A stretch of 64,000 nucleotides of DNA from Tellurirhabdus bombi (GTDB taxonomy: Bacteria > Bacteroidota > Bacteroidia > Cytophagales > Spirosomataceae): the NCBI RefSeq assembly GCF_021484805.1, contig NZ_CP090557.1, forward strand, positions 3,732,001 to 3,796,000, in the 5' to 3' direction. This document shows, piece by piece, positions 1 through 7,864 of the stretch. How positions within the stretch are numbered: position 1 is the stretch's first letter; every line of letters starts with the position of its first letter. The position numbers and the translations under genes are program-made. The notes beneath the pieces were generated by a model. That model made no database searches. It had not been told where the DNA came from and was given only the letters and a program-made list of their open reading frames with translations.

Positions 1-265
1 CGGCCTGGGAATACCAGCCTGCGATACAGTAAGGCAAGTCCCTGAAATGCAGCTATTTTCCGACGTATTGATCACGGTGATCCAGAAAGCCCTTGCGGGT
101 AGCCAACAACCCCATACGGACCATATGCTGAAGTTTCATACGTTTTGGTCAATCTTACACGGTTTAGTTTCCATTCAAATGATTGACCGAAATGCCACTC
201 CTTCGGATTGGAACCGGCTTGTTTTGCAAGATGCGGTGGCTGGCTTTATAAAAACTTTAGACTAA
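1..265 (+). CDS. TetR-family transcriptional regulator, C-terminal fragment
   Basis: The frame is open from the left edge of the window to a TAA at 263-265, so only the last ~87 residues of a longer gene are present. The piece contains FWSILHGLVSIQM, which resembles the ligand-binding/dimerisation C-terminal domain of TetR/AcrR regulators that carry a W-H-G type motif. The DNA-binding N-terminus lies outside the window. It sits just upstream of a YceI gene on the same strand, with an AT-rich gap of 83 bp. What it regulates cannot be told from this fragment. The family call rests on one motif and the overall pattern. Confidence 0.6.
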   Translation, partial: GLGIPACDTVRQVPEMQLFSDVLITVIQKALAGSQQPHTDHMLKFHTFWSILHGLVSIQMIDRNATPSDWNRLVLQDAVAGFIKTLD

Positions 266-348
266 TTTTTTTACCCAATACCTAACAGTGTTATTTTTTA
301 TATCAGTGTATTAATTTACCCAACTTTCATTGCATAAATACTAGAAAC

Positions 349-891
349 ATGACAACTACAACAGCAACCCAATGGGCAGTAGACCCACTCCACTCTGAAG
401 TTCAGTTTAAGGTGAAACACCTCGTTATTTCCACGGTAACAGGTTCTTTTAAAAAATTTCAGGGTGGCGTTACAACGCAGGGTGATGATTTTGAAGGCGC
501 AGAGATTCACTTTTCCATGGATGTCAACAGCATTGACACCAACCAGGAAGGCCGGGATGCGCACTTGAAAGCTGCCGACTTCTTCGATGCCGAGCAATAC
601 CCCAGCATTACCTTTGAATCGACTTCGTTCACGAAAGTGAAAGGCGACTTGTATAAGTTGGTGGGTAACCTGACGATGAAAGGCGTTACGAAAGAAATAA
701 CAATCAACGCCGAATACGGCGGATCGGCCAAGGATAATTACGGGAATAAAAAAATTGGTTTTGAGGTAACGGGCATTGTTAACCGCAAAGCGTTCGGCCT
801 AACTTACAACGCACTAACCGAAAAGGGTGGCCTGGCGCTGGGCGAAGACATCAAGCTGATTGCGAACATTCAATTAGCGCAACAGGCGTAA
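349..891 (+). CDS. YceI family protein
   Basis: This 180-residue protein matches the YceI lipocalin-like family along its whole length. It has the N-terminal WAVDPLHSEVQFKVKHL strand pair, the central HLKAADFFDAEQYP stretch and a VTKEITI strand. YceI proteins form a beta-barrel that binds a polyprenyl or similar hydrophobic ligand; their physiological role is often unclear (stress, isoprenoid handling). There is no signal peptide, so this copy is probably cytoplasmic, unlike periplasmic E. coli YceI. It ends 6 bp before a strong terminator and so is probably a single-gene unit, possibly controlled by the TetR-like gene upstream. Confidence 0.92.
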   Translation: MTTTTATQWAVDPLHSEVQFKVKHLVISTVTGSFKKFQGGVTTQGDDFEGAEIHFSMDVNSIDTNQEGRDAHLKAADFFDAEQYPSITFESTSFTKVKGDLYKLVGNLTMKGVTKEITINAEYGGSAKDNYGNKKIGFEVTGIVNRKAFGLTYNALTEKGGLALGEDIKLIANIQLAQQA

Positions 892-896
892 TAGAT

Positions 897-955
897 GGTC
901 TTTCTGGAAAACCCATTGCCTCATCAGCTAGTTTTCCAGAAAGACCTGAATTTTT
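897..955 (+). terminator. Rho-independent terminator after the YceI gene
   Basis: A perfect 16-bp inverted repeat (897-912 with 931-946, arms GGTCTTTCTGGAAAAC and its complement) encloses an 18-nt loop. TGAATTTTTA follows on the + strand. It lies directly after the YceI stop codon and before the FMN reductase gene. Confidence 0.85.
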
Positions 956-980
956 ACTGCACAAACCTGACTTAAAAACC

Positions 981-1553
981 ATGTATAAGCTGAAGATCAT
1001 TTCTTCGACCGTTCGTTCCGGCCGTAAAGGGCCAATTATTACCTCATGGATTGCTGATGCTGCCCGCGAACACGGCGGTTTTGACGTTGACGTCCTGGAT
1101 TTGGCCGAAATCAACCTGCCTTTCATGAACGAAGCAGCGCATCCACGCCTCCAGCAGTATGAACACGAACACACCAAGCAATGGAGCGCTACCATTGACG
1201 AGGCCGACGCGTTTGTTTTCGTAGTGGGCGAATACAATCACAATTTCCCGGCACCCTTGCACAACGCCCTGGAATACCTGGTGCAGGAATGGGGCTACAA
1301 AGCAGCCGGTATTGTTAGTTACGGGGGTCTTTCGGGAGGAACCCGCGCGGCCAGCAGCCTCAAAGGCTATATCCCTACTTTCAAGATGGTGCCGATAGCC
1401 GAAATGGTTCATCTTCCATTTTTTACCAAGAATATCAACGATCAGGACGAATTCGTGGCCGACGAATCCGTTCAGCGTTCGGCCACGGCTATGCTAAACG
1501 AATTGCTGCGCTGGACCAAAGGGCTCAAGCTGATCAAGGAAAATAAACTCTAA
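981..1553 (+). CDS. NADPH-dependent FMN reductase (flavodoxin-like fold)
   Basis: The 190-residue product fits the NADPH-dependent FMN reductase family. It has an N-terminal beta strand followed by the phosphate-binding loop STVRSGRKGP (about residues 10-19), and the flavin-contact segment GEYNHNFPAPLHNALEYL (about residues 84-101). Such enzymes reduce FMN, quinones or azo compounds with NADPH, usually as soluble dimers. It is isolated from the upstream gene by a terminator. The substrate cannot be assigned from sequence. Confidence 0.9.
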   Translation: MYKLKIISSTVRSGRKGPIITSWIADAAREHGGFDVDVLDLAEINLPFMNEAAHPRLQQYEHEHTKQWSATIDEADAFVFVVGEYNHNFPAPLHNALEYLVQEWGYKAAGIVSYGGLSGGTRAASSLKGYIPTFKMVPIAEMVHLPFFTKNINDQDEFVADESVQRSATAMLNELLRWTKGLKLIKENKL

Positions 1554-1654
1554 ATCAGTTTGCGCGTTCCGGGAGCGAGCCAGGTAATAAAACGGAAAAA
1601 ACTTTCCACTTGGTCAGGAATAAAGCGAACTTTGTCTTTCGAATAACTACCTAA

Positions 1655-2995
1655 GTGATGACTTTTGACGAATTAAACCTGAATAAGCCGCTGCTGGCTG
1701 CTTTAACCGACCTGGGCTTTACCACGCCAACAACCATTCAGCAAAAGGCTTTTCCGGTTGTCATGTCTGGTCAGGATGTGTGCGGAATTGCCCAGACGGG
1801 AACGGGAAAAACGTTTGCTTACTTGCTTCCCTGCCTGCGGCAATTCCAGTTTTCGAAAGACCACCAGCCACAGCTTCTTATTCTGGTTCCAACGCGGGAA
1901 TTGGTCGTGCAGGTGGTGGAAGCTGCTCAAAAGCTGGCTGCTTACATGAATTTGCTGGTTGTGGGTGTATACGGAGGTGTCAACCTTAAACCGCAACTGG
2001 CCGAAGTGGCTAAAGGTGCTGACGTATTGGTTGCCACACCCGGACGACTGGTTGATGTACTGGCGAGCGGCGTTGTCAAACCCAAGTCGATCAAGCGGCT
2101 CGTCATCGATGAAGTAGATGAGATGCTGAATCTGGGGTTTCGCACCCAGTTGAAAAACATCCTGGATGCCCTGCCCGAAAAAAGGCAGAACCTGCTTTTT
2201 TCGGCTACCCTCACGGATGACGTGGAAAAGCTGATTGCCAGTTACTTTACAACTCCGTTGCGCATCGAGGCAGCCCCTACTGGCACGCCGCTGGAAAATA
2301 TTCAGCAGACGGCGTATGCCGTTCCCAACTTTTACACCAAAGTAGCTTTGCTGGAGCTTTTGCTGAAATCGTCCGCTGATCTAAGTAAAGTTTTGGTTTT
2401 CGTAGCGACCAAGCAATTGGCCGATGATCTGTTTGAGCAGCTAAGTCCAAAATTCCCGGATCAGGTAGGCGTTATTCACTCCAATAAATCCCAGAATTTC
2501 CGATTTAATTCGGTCAATAGTTTTCAGGATGGCCAGTATCGGCTTTTGATTGCCACCGACATTATTGCGCGTGGTCTGGATGTGGCGGAAGTGTCGCACG
2601 TCATTAACTTTGACCTACCAGAAACCCCCGAAAGCTACATTCACCGCATTGGTCGCACAGGCCGAGCAGATAAGAAGGGAATTGCCATTGCGTTTATTTC
2701 GGAGCGGGAAAAAGAACAGCAGGCGGCCATCGAAGCGTTGATGAATTACACCATTCCAATGCTGCCCCTCCCCGATGATCTTGTCATTTCGGATCGGCTT
2801 ACCCCCGATGAGGAACCCAAGATTAACATGAAATCCATTGTTGTTAAACGTCCAAAACCGGAGGAAGGCGGCGGGGCGTTTCATGAGAAAGCGGATAAAA
2901 ACAAAAAGGTGAATGTTCGCCGGGATTATGCCGCCGAAAAAAGACTTAAATACGGTCGCCCCATCAAACGCAGCGGCAAGAAAAAAGGCGATTAG
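1655..2995 (+). CDS. DEAD-box-type ATP-dependent RNA helicase (DEVD variant)
   Basis: The 446-residue protein shows all superfamily 2 helicase motifs in order. These are the Q motif (PTTIQQKAFP), motif I (AQTGTGKT, about 44-51), Ia (PTRELV), Ib (TPGRLVD), II, III (SATL), V (ATDIIARGLD) and VI (HRIGRTGRA). Motif II reads DEVD at residues 152-155, not DEAD. The C-terminal ~70 residues are rich in Lys and Arg and end in GKKKGD, a typical RNA-binding tail of the RhlE-like group. The likely role is RNA remodelling in ribosome assembly or cold adaptation. The gene converges with the BNR-4 gene, with 4 bp between stop codons and no room for a separate terminator. Confidence 0.93.
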   Translation: MMTFDELNLNKPLLAALTDLGFTTPTTIQQKAFPVVMSGQDVCGIAQTGTGKTFAYLLPCLRQFQFSKDHQPQLLILVPTRELVVQVVEAAQKLAAYMNLLVVGVYGGVNLKPQLAEVAKGADVLVATPGRLVDVLASGVVKPKSIKRLVIDEVDEMLNLGFRTQLKNILDALPEKRQNLLFSATLTDDVEKLIASYFTTPLRIEAAPTGTPLENIQQTAYAVPNFYTKVALLELLLKSSADLSKVLVFVATKQLADDLFEQLSPKFPDQVGVIHSNKSQNFRFNSVNSFQDGQYRLLIATDIIARGLDVAEVSHVINFDLPETPESYIHRIGRTGRADKKGIAIAFISEREKEQQAAIEALMNYTIPMLPLPDDLVISDRLTPDEEPKINMKSIVVKRPKPEEGGGAFHEKADKNKKVNVRRDYAAEKRLKYGRPIKRSGKKKGD

Positions 2996-2999
2996 TCTA

Positions 3000-4349
3000 T
3001 TATTCCCGAATCTGATACAACCGCAGCGAACTAGCCTCCGGCAAAGGCCCCTGGCGGGGTCGGTCGCGGTTGCGGCCCAGCGTTTCCCACCGAAGTACGT
3101 AGTGCGTACCCTTAACCGGTGATTTCCCGCCATCTTCCCGAAAGCTAACCTGCATTCCCGGAAATGACGATTCCGGGTTTTGCAAACGGGTCGGAACCAG
3201 GGCTGGATACGGCCTTTTTTCGGTGACTTTCAACTGAACAGGGTCCAGTACCAGCAAGCCATTTCCGGCCCCTTTGCTCCGATACGCCATCGTTAAGTCA
3301 CCTGACTTACCCACCTGAACGGGGTGCACGCCCACCTCAAACTCAATGGTGCCGCCGCCGCCGAACTCCCAGCGATGGGTCCAGTCGGTGGCCTGCTTGA
3401 TTTTCCAACCACTTGCTTCCCGCCGGGCGTTGTAAATCTGAATATTTCCCTGCTGATCGTATTTGTGGTAGGTAATCACCGGCCGTTTCTGCGCATCGAA
3501 TCCCAATACCGTGTTGCCGTTGATGATACCTCCTTTGGCGGGCACCGGATCAACGATTTCCGCCGAAGCCAGCTTTATCGGCAAACGCAACGGTGATCCG
3601 TCACTTTTCTCCCAATGCAGTAGATCTTTGCTGCGGGCATAACACAGGTCATGATTGGTAGAAGCATCGGGCGTATCCCGCCAAACCCAAACGATGTGGT
3701 AAAACCCATCCGGTCCGACCATTGGGCCGCGCAGGTAGGCGTTCATCAAGCCTTCGCCGTCGGTAAATGGCGTATCCAAGAGCCTCCGCCAGCTTTTCTG
3801 CTTAATATCATACGTGTTATAAATCTGATTCCCCGACCCGCTCGAGCCATCCCGATACGCAAAAACCAGATCGCCCGAAGGAGCCGTAAAAAACTCTGGA
3901 TACGTTGTTTTGGCTTCCGCCTTACCCGTCATCGACGGCATTCGGCGGATGGAATGGATGTCGTGCGGTTTGGTTGCATAAAAATACTTGAGACTATCGC
4001 TGTGCATGTTCCCCGACAGGTGAAGGTGCCCGGCCTTATCCAGCGCCATCGCGATGTAATTGTGACTATCCCAACCAACCCGCGTTGGCAACTTTTGGTA
4101 GTCCCACTTTTTCTGACCCAATTGGCGGTGAGCCACCGTCATTTGCCGATCGGCATCATAATAAGCAACGTATTGGTGCGGGGCGCTGGTCAGCAAGGCA
4201 AAACCGACCGGATGGCCCGCCCAGACCGGGGCAATATCTAGCTGTTCAAGCACTGTCGGTTCAGTTGGATCCCCCACCTGATAGCCGGAAAAACCACTGA
4301 CAAGCAGCGTAAGCAGGAAGGCAAAAGCAGCTTTCTGAAAGGTCTTCAT
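3000..4349 (-). CDS. Secreted BNR-4 repeat protein, possible polysaccharide lyase
   Basis: The 449-residue product has a Sec-type signal peptide (about residues 1-23). It is followed by repeated beta-propeller strands with the signature of BNR-4 proteins: WDSHNYIAMALDKAGHLHLSGNMH (in part, about 92-115) and WVWRDTPDASTNHDLCYARS. The BNR-4 family includes the PL24/PL25 ulvan lyase-type propellers, but most members are uncharacterised. The start is 3 bp after the stop of the deacetylase-like gene, so the two are probably co-translated. Next to a pectinase gene, a role in acidic plant or algal polysaccharide breakdown is reasonable. Lyase activity itself is inference. Confidence 0.75.
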   Translation of the reverse strand: MKTFQKAAFAFLLTLLVSGFSGYQVGDPTEPTVLEQLDIAPVWAGHPVGFALLTSAPHQYVAYYDADRQMTVAHRQLGQKKWDYQKLPTRVGWDSHNYIAMALDKAGHLHLSGNMHSDSLKYFYATKPHDIHSIRRMPSMTGKAEAKTTYPEFFTAPSGDLVFAYRDGSSGSGNQIYNTYDIKQKSWRRLLDTPFTDGEGLMNAYLRGPMVGPDGFYHIVWVWRDTPDASTNHDLCYARSKDLLHWEKSDGSPLRLPIKLASAEIVDPVPAKGGIINGNTVLGFDAQKRPVITYHKYDQQGNIQIYNARREASGWKIKQATDWTHRWEFGGGGTIEFEVGVHPVQVGKSGDLTMAYRSKGAGNGLLVLDPVQLKVTEKRPYPALVPTRLQNPESSFPGMQVSFREDGGKSPVKGTHYVLRWETLGRNRDRPRQGPLPEASSLRLYQIRE

Positions 4350-4352
4350 GGA

Positions 4353-5147
4353 TTAAGGATTTAGCGACTGATAATACGCATACGGTGTCATGAAGACCAC
4401 GTTTTTTGTCAATAGGTAATCGATGATTTTAGTGAATTCGCCAAAGCGCCGTTCGTCCCAGCTCATCGGATGGTATTGGAGCAACAAATAAGCCTTGGTC
4501 GGGTCATAATGGGCAATAAACTGCTGGTAATCAGGATTATGCACTGGAAACTCCACCAGGTCGCCGGATTGTTTTTTCAGGATAAATTTGTTCGATGTCG
4601 TATCGCCCCGCAGCCAGACTTTCAGGTCGGGAAATTGAGCCAGTGCCTTCACGGTATTGCTGTCCTGAGCGTTTCCAGCCGCCCCGAAGGTATGCAGCGT
4701 TAGCCCTAACTTTTCGCGCGCCACCGCCTGGCTGCGTCGCAACTGCGTAATTTGATGCTCCAGGGACGTATTCCAGAATTCGTGAAACTTGGTCCCGTTC
4801 GCGTCCGTCCCGTTCATTTGGTGCGTATAGCCGTGGTTCCACAATTCAATACCATCGCGAACCTGCAACGCCTTTACCTCTCGGGCGTAGGCTGGCGTTC
4901 CTTTATCCAATGAGTTTAAAATAATGCCCACGCTGGATTTGACCTCTTTTTGCCGGATATAGTCCAGGTATTTTTGCCACCGCTCCGGAAAAACGTGGGC
5001 ACTGTCCCCAAAGATCAGGTCGTCGGCCTTGAGTATAATAACCTGTTTGGTACCCCGGTTGGCAACCGACTTTTTCGCCGTTCGGGTACATTGGAGAAAT
5101 ACGGGCAAAAGACCGATCAGTAGTAGGTAACTCAGGATTTTTTTCAC
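4353..5147 (-). CDS. Polysaccharide deacetylase-like lipoprotein
   Basis: The 264-residue product starts with a lipoprotein signal (hydrophobic run ending LPVFLQC, Cys at about residue 20). The mature part looks like a NodB-type deacetylase fold. It has an early Asp pair in LKADD (about 40-44), the metal-binding-like WNHGYTH (H-x3-H) and a FGAAGN segment. These would form the metal site that removes acetyl groups from a sugar polymer. The conserved C-terminal His of classic deacetylases is only tentatively placed (LLQYHPMSW). It is the first gene of a two-gene unit with the BNR-4 protein and follows the CE12-GH28 gene on the same strand, beyond a hairpin. Confidence 0.72.
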   Translation of the reverse strand: MKKILSYLLLIGLLPVFLQCTRTAKKSVANRGTKQVIILKADDLIFGDSAHVFPERWQKYLDYIRQKEVKSSVGIILNSLDKGTPAYAREVKALQVRDGIELWNHGYTHQMNGTDANGTKFHEFWNTSLEHQITQLRRSQAVAREKLGLTLHTFGAAGNAQDSNTVKALAQFPDLKVWLRGDTTSNKFILKKQSGDLVEFPVHNPDYQQFIAHYDPTKAYLLLQYHPMSWDERRFGEFTKIIDYLLTKNVVFMTPYAYYQSLNP

Positions 5148-5236
5148 GGGAAAGGAAGGCGATTATTTCCCTAGAAGCCAATTCTACGCTATTTCTCCTG
5201 TACCCATCATCAAGTTTTTCTTTCTGCCTCAAAACG

Positions 5237-5272
5237 CAGAAAGCCCGATTCTTTGTTGAATCGGGCTTTCTG
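5237..5272 (-). terminator. Hairpin between the GH28 fusion gene and the deacetylase-like gene
   Basis: A 14-bp perfect inverted repeat (5237-5250 with 5259-5272) encloses an 8-nt loop and lies 16 bp after the stop of the minus-strand GH28 fusion gene. On the minus strand it is followed by GCGTTTTG, a weak T tract, so termination may be partial. It could act as an attenuator between the pectinase and the two downstream genes. Confidence 0.65.
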
Positions 5273-5287
5273 TAACCTATTTATGGC

Positions 5288-7669
5288 CTATTTTTTACTC
5301 AACACTTTTGGCGAAACCTCGGCGCTGAGCTCCACGTCTTTGCGTGCTTTAGACGTATCCGTATTCAACAGCCGTACGTTCTGCGTCCGGTTGCCGCTCA
5401 GTTTCAGCACCACATCGGTATTCGCTACGTCGTAATGAATGTTGTCCAGTGTTACATTTTTGCTGTTCTGAACCTGCATCGGCAGCTTATCCCGCGTCCG
5501 AAGCGTTACGTTTTTCAGCTGAATATTTTCGGCTTCAATACACACCAGCCCTTTGTTGCTTTCCAGAACAGCGTTCTCAATCTGAATATTTTTAATGCTC
5601 ATTTCGGGTAAACCACGAATCAGAATTCCCGTTTCTGCGCCCTGACACACCACATTCCGAATGTAGAAATTTTTAAACTGGGGCGTTCCTTCATTCAGCG
5701 GTTCGGCTTTCATTTCGGGCAGTTCGTTTTTAGCCCCCGCCTGCGGCACCGGATCTTTGGCCATGTAGTACATGTCAAACAAAATCGCCTCGCCGGGAAT
5801 GTTGGTCATGTTGATGTCCGAAACATAGATGTTTTCAACCACCCCGCCCCGGCCCCGCGCCGTTTTGAAGCGCAGACCAACGTCGGTACCCAGAAAATTA
5901 CAGTTGGTGACAAATAAATTTTTTACTCCGCCCGACATTTCGCTCCCGATCACAAAGCCCCCATGCCCGTGAAATACGGTACAATTTTGCACGATCACAT
6001 TTTCGGTTGGCACGCCACGCTTGCGCCCTTCTTCATCCCGGCCCGATTTAATGCAAATGCCGTCGTCGCCTACGTCAAAGCTACAGTTTTCGATCAGGCC
6101 GTAGCGGCAGGATTCCAGGTCTAGCCCATCGCCGTTCTGCGCGAACCACGGATTCCGAACGGTTACATTCCGCAATGTAATGTGGTCTGTCAGGAGCGGA
6201 TGCAAACACCAGGCGGGTGAGTTCTGAAACGTTACGCCTTCCAGCAAGACCTGCTTACAGCCGTTCAAAACAACCAGATTGGGCCGCAGGTAGTCCCGCC
6301 ACTCCTGCGAATTTTGTAAGGTATAACCGGCTTTGATTAGGCCTACTTTGGCCGTTTTGTTGCCCTTCATCGACTGTTCTGATGGATACCACGCATTGCC
6401 GTTCGGATCAACTACGCCGCCCGAAGCAATCAGTTTTTTCCACTGCGACTCGGTAAGCTTTTCCTTTTTCACCTGCCGCCACACCTGTCCGGCTCCGTCC
6501 ACAACGCCTTTGCCTGTGATGGCGATATTTTGCGCTTTTAGGGCCGAAATGGGTGCCTGGCACCGAATAGCGTCCTGACCTTCCCAGTTCGTTTCGACCA
6601 GCGGATAGTCGTTGCGGTTGCTGCTGAACTGAAGCAAGGCGCCCTCCATTAAATGAAGATTTACATTGCTTTTCAAAACGATAGGTCCCGTTAGCCAGAA
6701 GCCTTTTGGAATTAAGACCGTACCCCCACCCGCCTGGTTGCAGGCATCGATAGCCCGATTAATAGCCTGATTGTTTAATGATTGGCCGTCCGACTTTGCG
6801 CCGTATTTCAGGACATTGAAGGTATCTTTCCGGAAAACCGGCTGCAATACATGCGGCAGTTCGTAGACGTATTTATCGGTTGTCCCGAACGGTTTAAAAA
6901 ATTGCCCTATTGGCAGCTTCTGGGCTTGAATTTCTTCCGCAACCAGACTAGCCATCACCTCCGCGCCGTATTTCGAGAAATGCGTATCGTCAATTTTACC
7001 GTTTGGTGATTTCGGGTAAAAACCACCAGTAAAGTGCATAAACAAGGCTTTCGACCCTTCGACTCCGTGCTGAAGAATCGCCTGATTACTTTTAGTCTGT
7101 AGATCAATCAAAGGTACTTTTAATTCCCGCGCTACGGCTTTGACCACGGCGGGGTATTCCCCGTGCTGGTCCACAAATTGCCCTTTTTCATCGAATTTTC
7201 GCCGTTCCACCGGCGTAATCAAGATTGGATTGGCTCCTTTCTGGCGGGTTTCTTCAACGTAGCGAATCAGGTTTTTCCGGTAATCGGTTTGGGGCGCAGC
7301 GTAGCGCGTTGAATCTTTGATTTTCTGGTCGTTATGTGCAAACTGAATCAGTACCCAATCGTTCGGTTTCAGTTGTTCAACGACTTTTGCCCAGCGTCCC
7401 TCGGTCCGAAAGCTTTTCGTACTCCGCCCGTTCATGGCATGATTCTGCACCTGAGCCCGGCCCTGGTCGATATACTCCGCGAAGGCCATTCCCCAGCCCG
7501 TTTCCGGTGCATTGTCCGGCGATTTGACCGACATGGTTGAATCGCCAATCAGGAAAATGCGAGGCGTATCGTTGCCCAGGCGAAAACTTGCTAATAACCA
7601 AAATGTGGCTACAATCCAGGCGTTTTGCAGCAAGCGCTTTTTCCAGGGCCTTTTGTTCAATAATATCAT
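5288..7669 (-). CDS. Secreted CE12-type acetylesterase fused to a GH28 polygalacturonase
   Basis: The 793-residue protein has an N-terminal membrane/signal segment (about 15-30) and then two enzyme domains. Residues ~37-270 are an SGNH rhamnogalacturonan acetylesterase type. The nucleophile Ser44 is in GDST, the block II Asn/Gly are in NHAMNGRST, the block III Asn is in AHND, and the Asp/His pair is in DDTHFSKYG. Residues ~290-780 are a right-handed beta-helix of GH28 type, with NGDGLD (512-517), GDDG (about 535-538), GHGG (about 566) and RFK (about 600). The protein would de-acetylate pectin and then hydrolyse the galacturonan backbone. The gene is divergent from the HTCS regulator, which probably controls it. 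Confidence 0.88.
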   Translation of the reverse strand: MILLNKRPWKKRLLQNAWIVATFWLLASFRLGNDTPRIFLIGDSTMSVKSPDNAPETGWGMAFAEYIDQGRAQVQNHAMNGRSTKSFRTEGRWAKVVEQLKPNDWVLIQFAHNDQKIKDSTRYAAPQTDYRKNLIRYVEETRQKGANPILITPVERRKFDEKGQFVDQHGEYPAVVKAVARELKVPLIDLQTKSNQAILQHGVEGSKALFMHFTGGFYPKSPNGKIDDTHFSKYGAEVMASLVAEEIQAQKLPIGQFFKPFGTTDKYVYELPHVLQPVFRKDTFNVLKYGAKSDGQSLNNQAINRAIDACNQAGGGTVLIPKGFWLTGPIVLKSNVNLHLMEGALLQFSSNRNDYPLVETNWEGQDAIRCQAPISALKAQNIAITGKGVVDGAGQVWRQVKKEKLTESQWKKLIASGGVVDPNGNAWYPSEQSMKGNKTAKVGLIKAGYTLQNSQEWRDYLRPNLVVLNGCKQVLLEGVTFQNSPAWCLHPLLTDHITLRNVTVRNPWFAQNGDGLDLESCRYGLIENCSFDVGDDGICIKSGRDEEGRKRGVPTENVIVQNCTVFHGHGGFVIGSEMSGGVKNLFVTNCNFLGTDVGLRFKTARGRGGVVENIYVSDINMTNIPGEAILFDMYYMAKDPVPQAGAKNELPEMKAEPLNEGTPQFKNFYIRNVVCQGAETGILIRGLPEMSIKNIQIENAVLESNKGLVCIEAENIQLKNVTLRTRDKLPMQVQNSKNVTLDNIHYDVANTDVVLKLSGNRTQNVRLLNTDTSKARKDVELSAEVSPKVLSKK

Positions 7670-7748
7670 TCGGATAAAGGTTTGTCAATGAGTAAATATC
7701 CGCATAGCCCAGTACTTTATTGAGGTAAGCTTTCACTTTTTTTACGCA

Positions 7749-7769
7749 AACGTTATCGGGAACGTTCTC
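7749..7769. promoter_or_regulatory. Candidate direct-repeat operator between the GH28 fusion and the HTCS gene
   Basis: AACGTTATC (7749-7757) and AACGTTCTC (7761-7769) are near-identical and lie 12 bp apart start to start. They sit in the 195-bp divergent spacer between the pectinase fusion gene and the HTCS gene. AraC-type HTCS regulators often bind direct repeats, but this site is shorter than the repeat at 12057-12090 and does not share its sequence. It is offered as a candidate only. Confidence 0.35.
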
Positions 7770-7864
7770 AAAAAGGCTTATATTGATCAACTTTAGCAAT
7801 CCTGCCTAAACCCACCGGTATGCTTTGCCGAAGCAATCCATTTAATTTGTCTGTTTCCGTACTT

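Noticed and set aside
2615-3133. 172-codon minus-strand ORF across the helicase end
   Set aside because: It is antisense to two well-supported genes and has no domain features.
7377-7799. 140-codon minus-strand ORF overlapping the start of the CE12-GH28 gene
   Set aside because: Its first half lies in the divergent spacer and its second half is an out-of-frame reading of a well-supported gene; no family resemblance.
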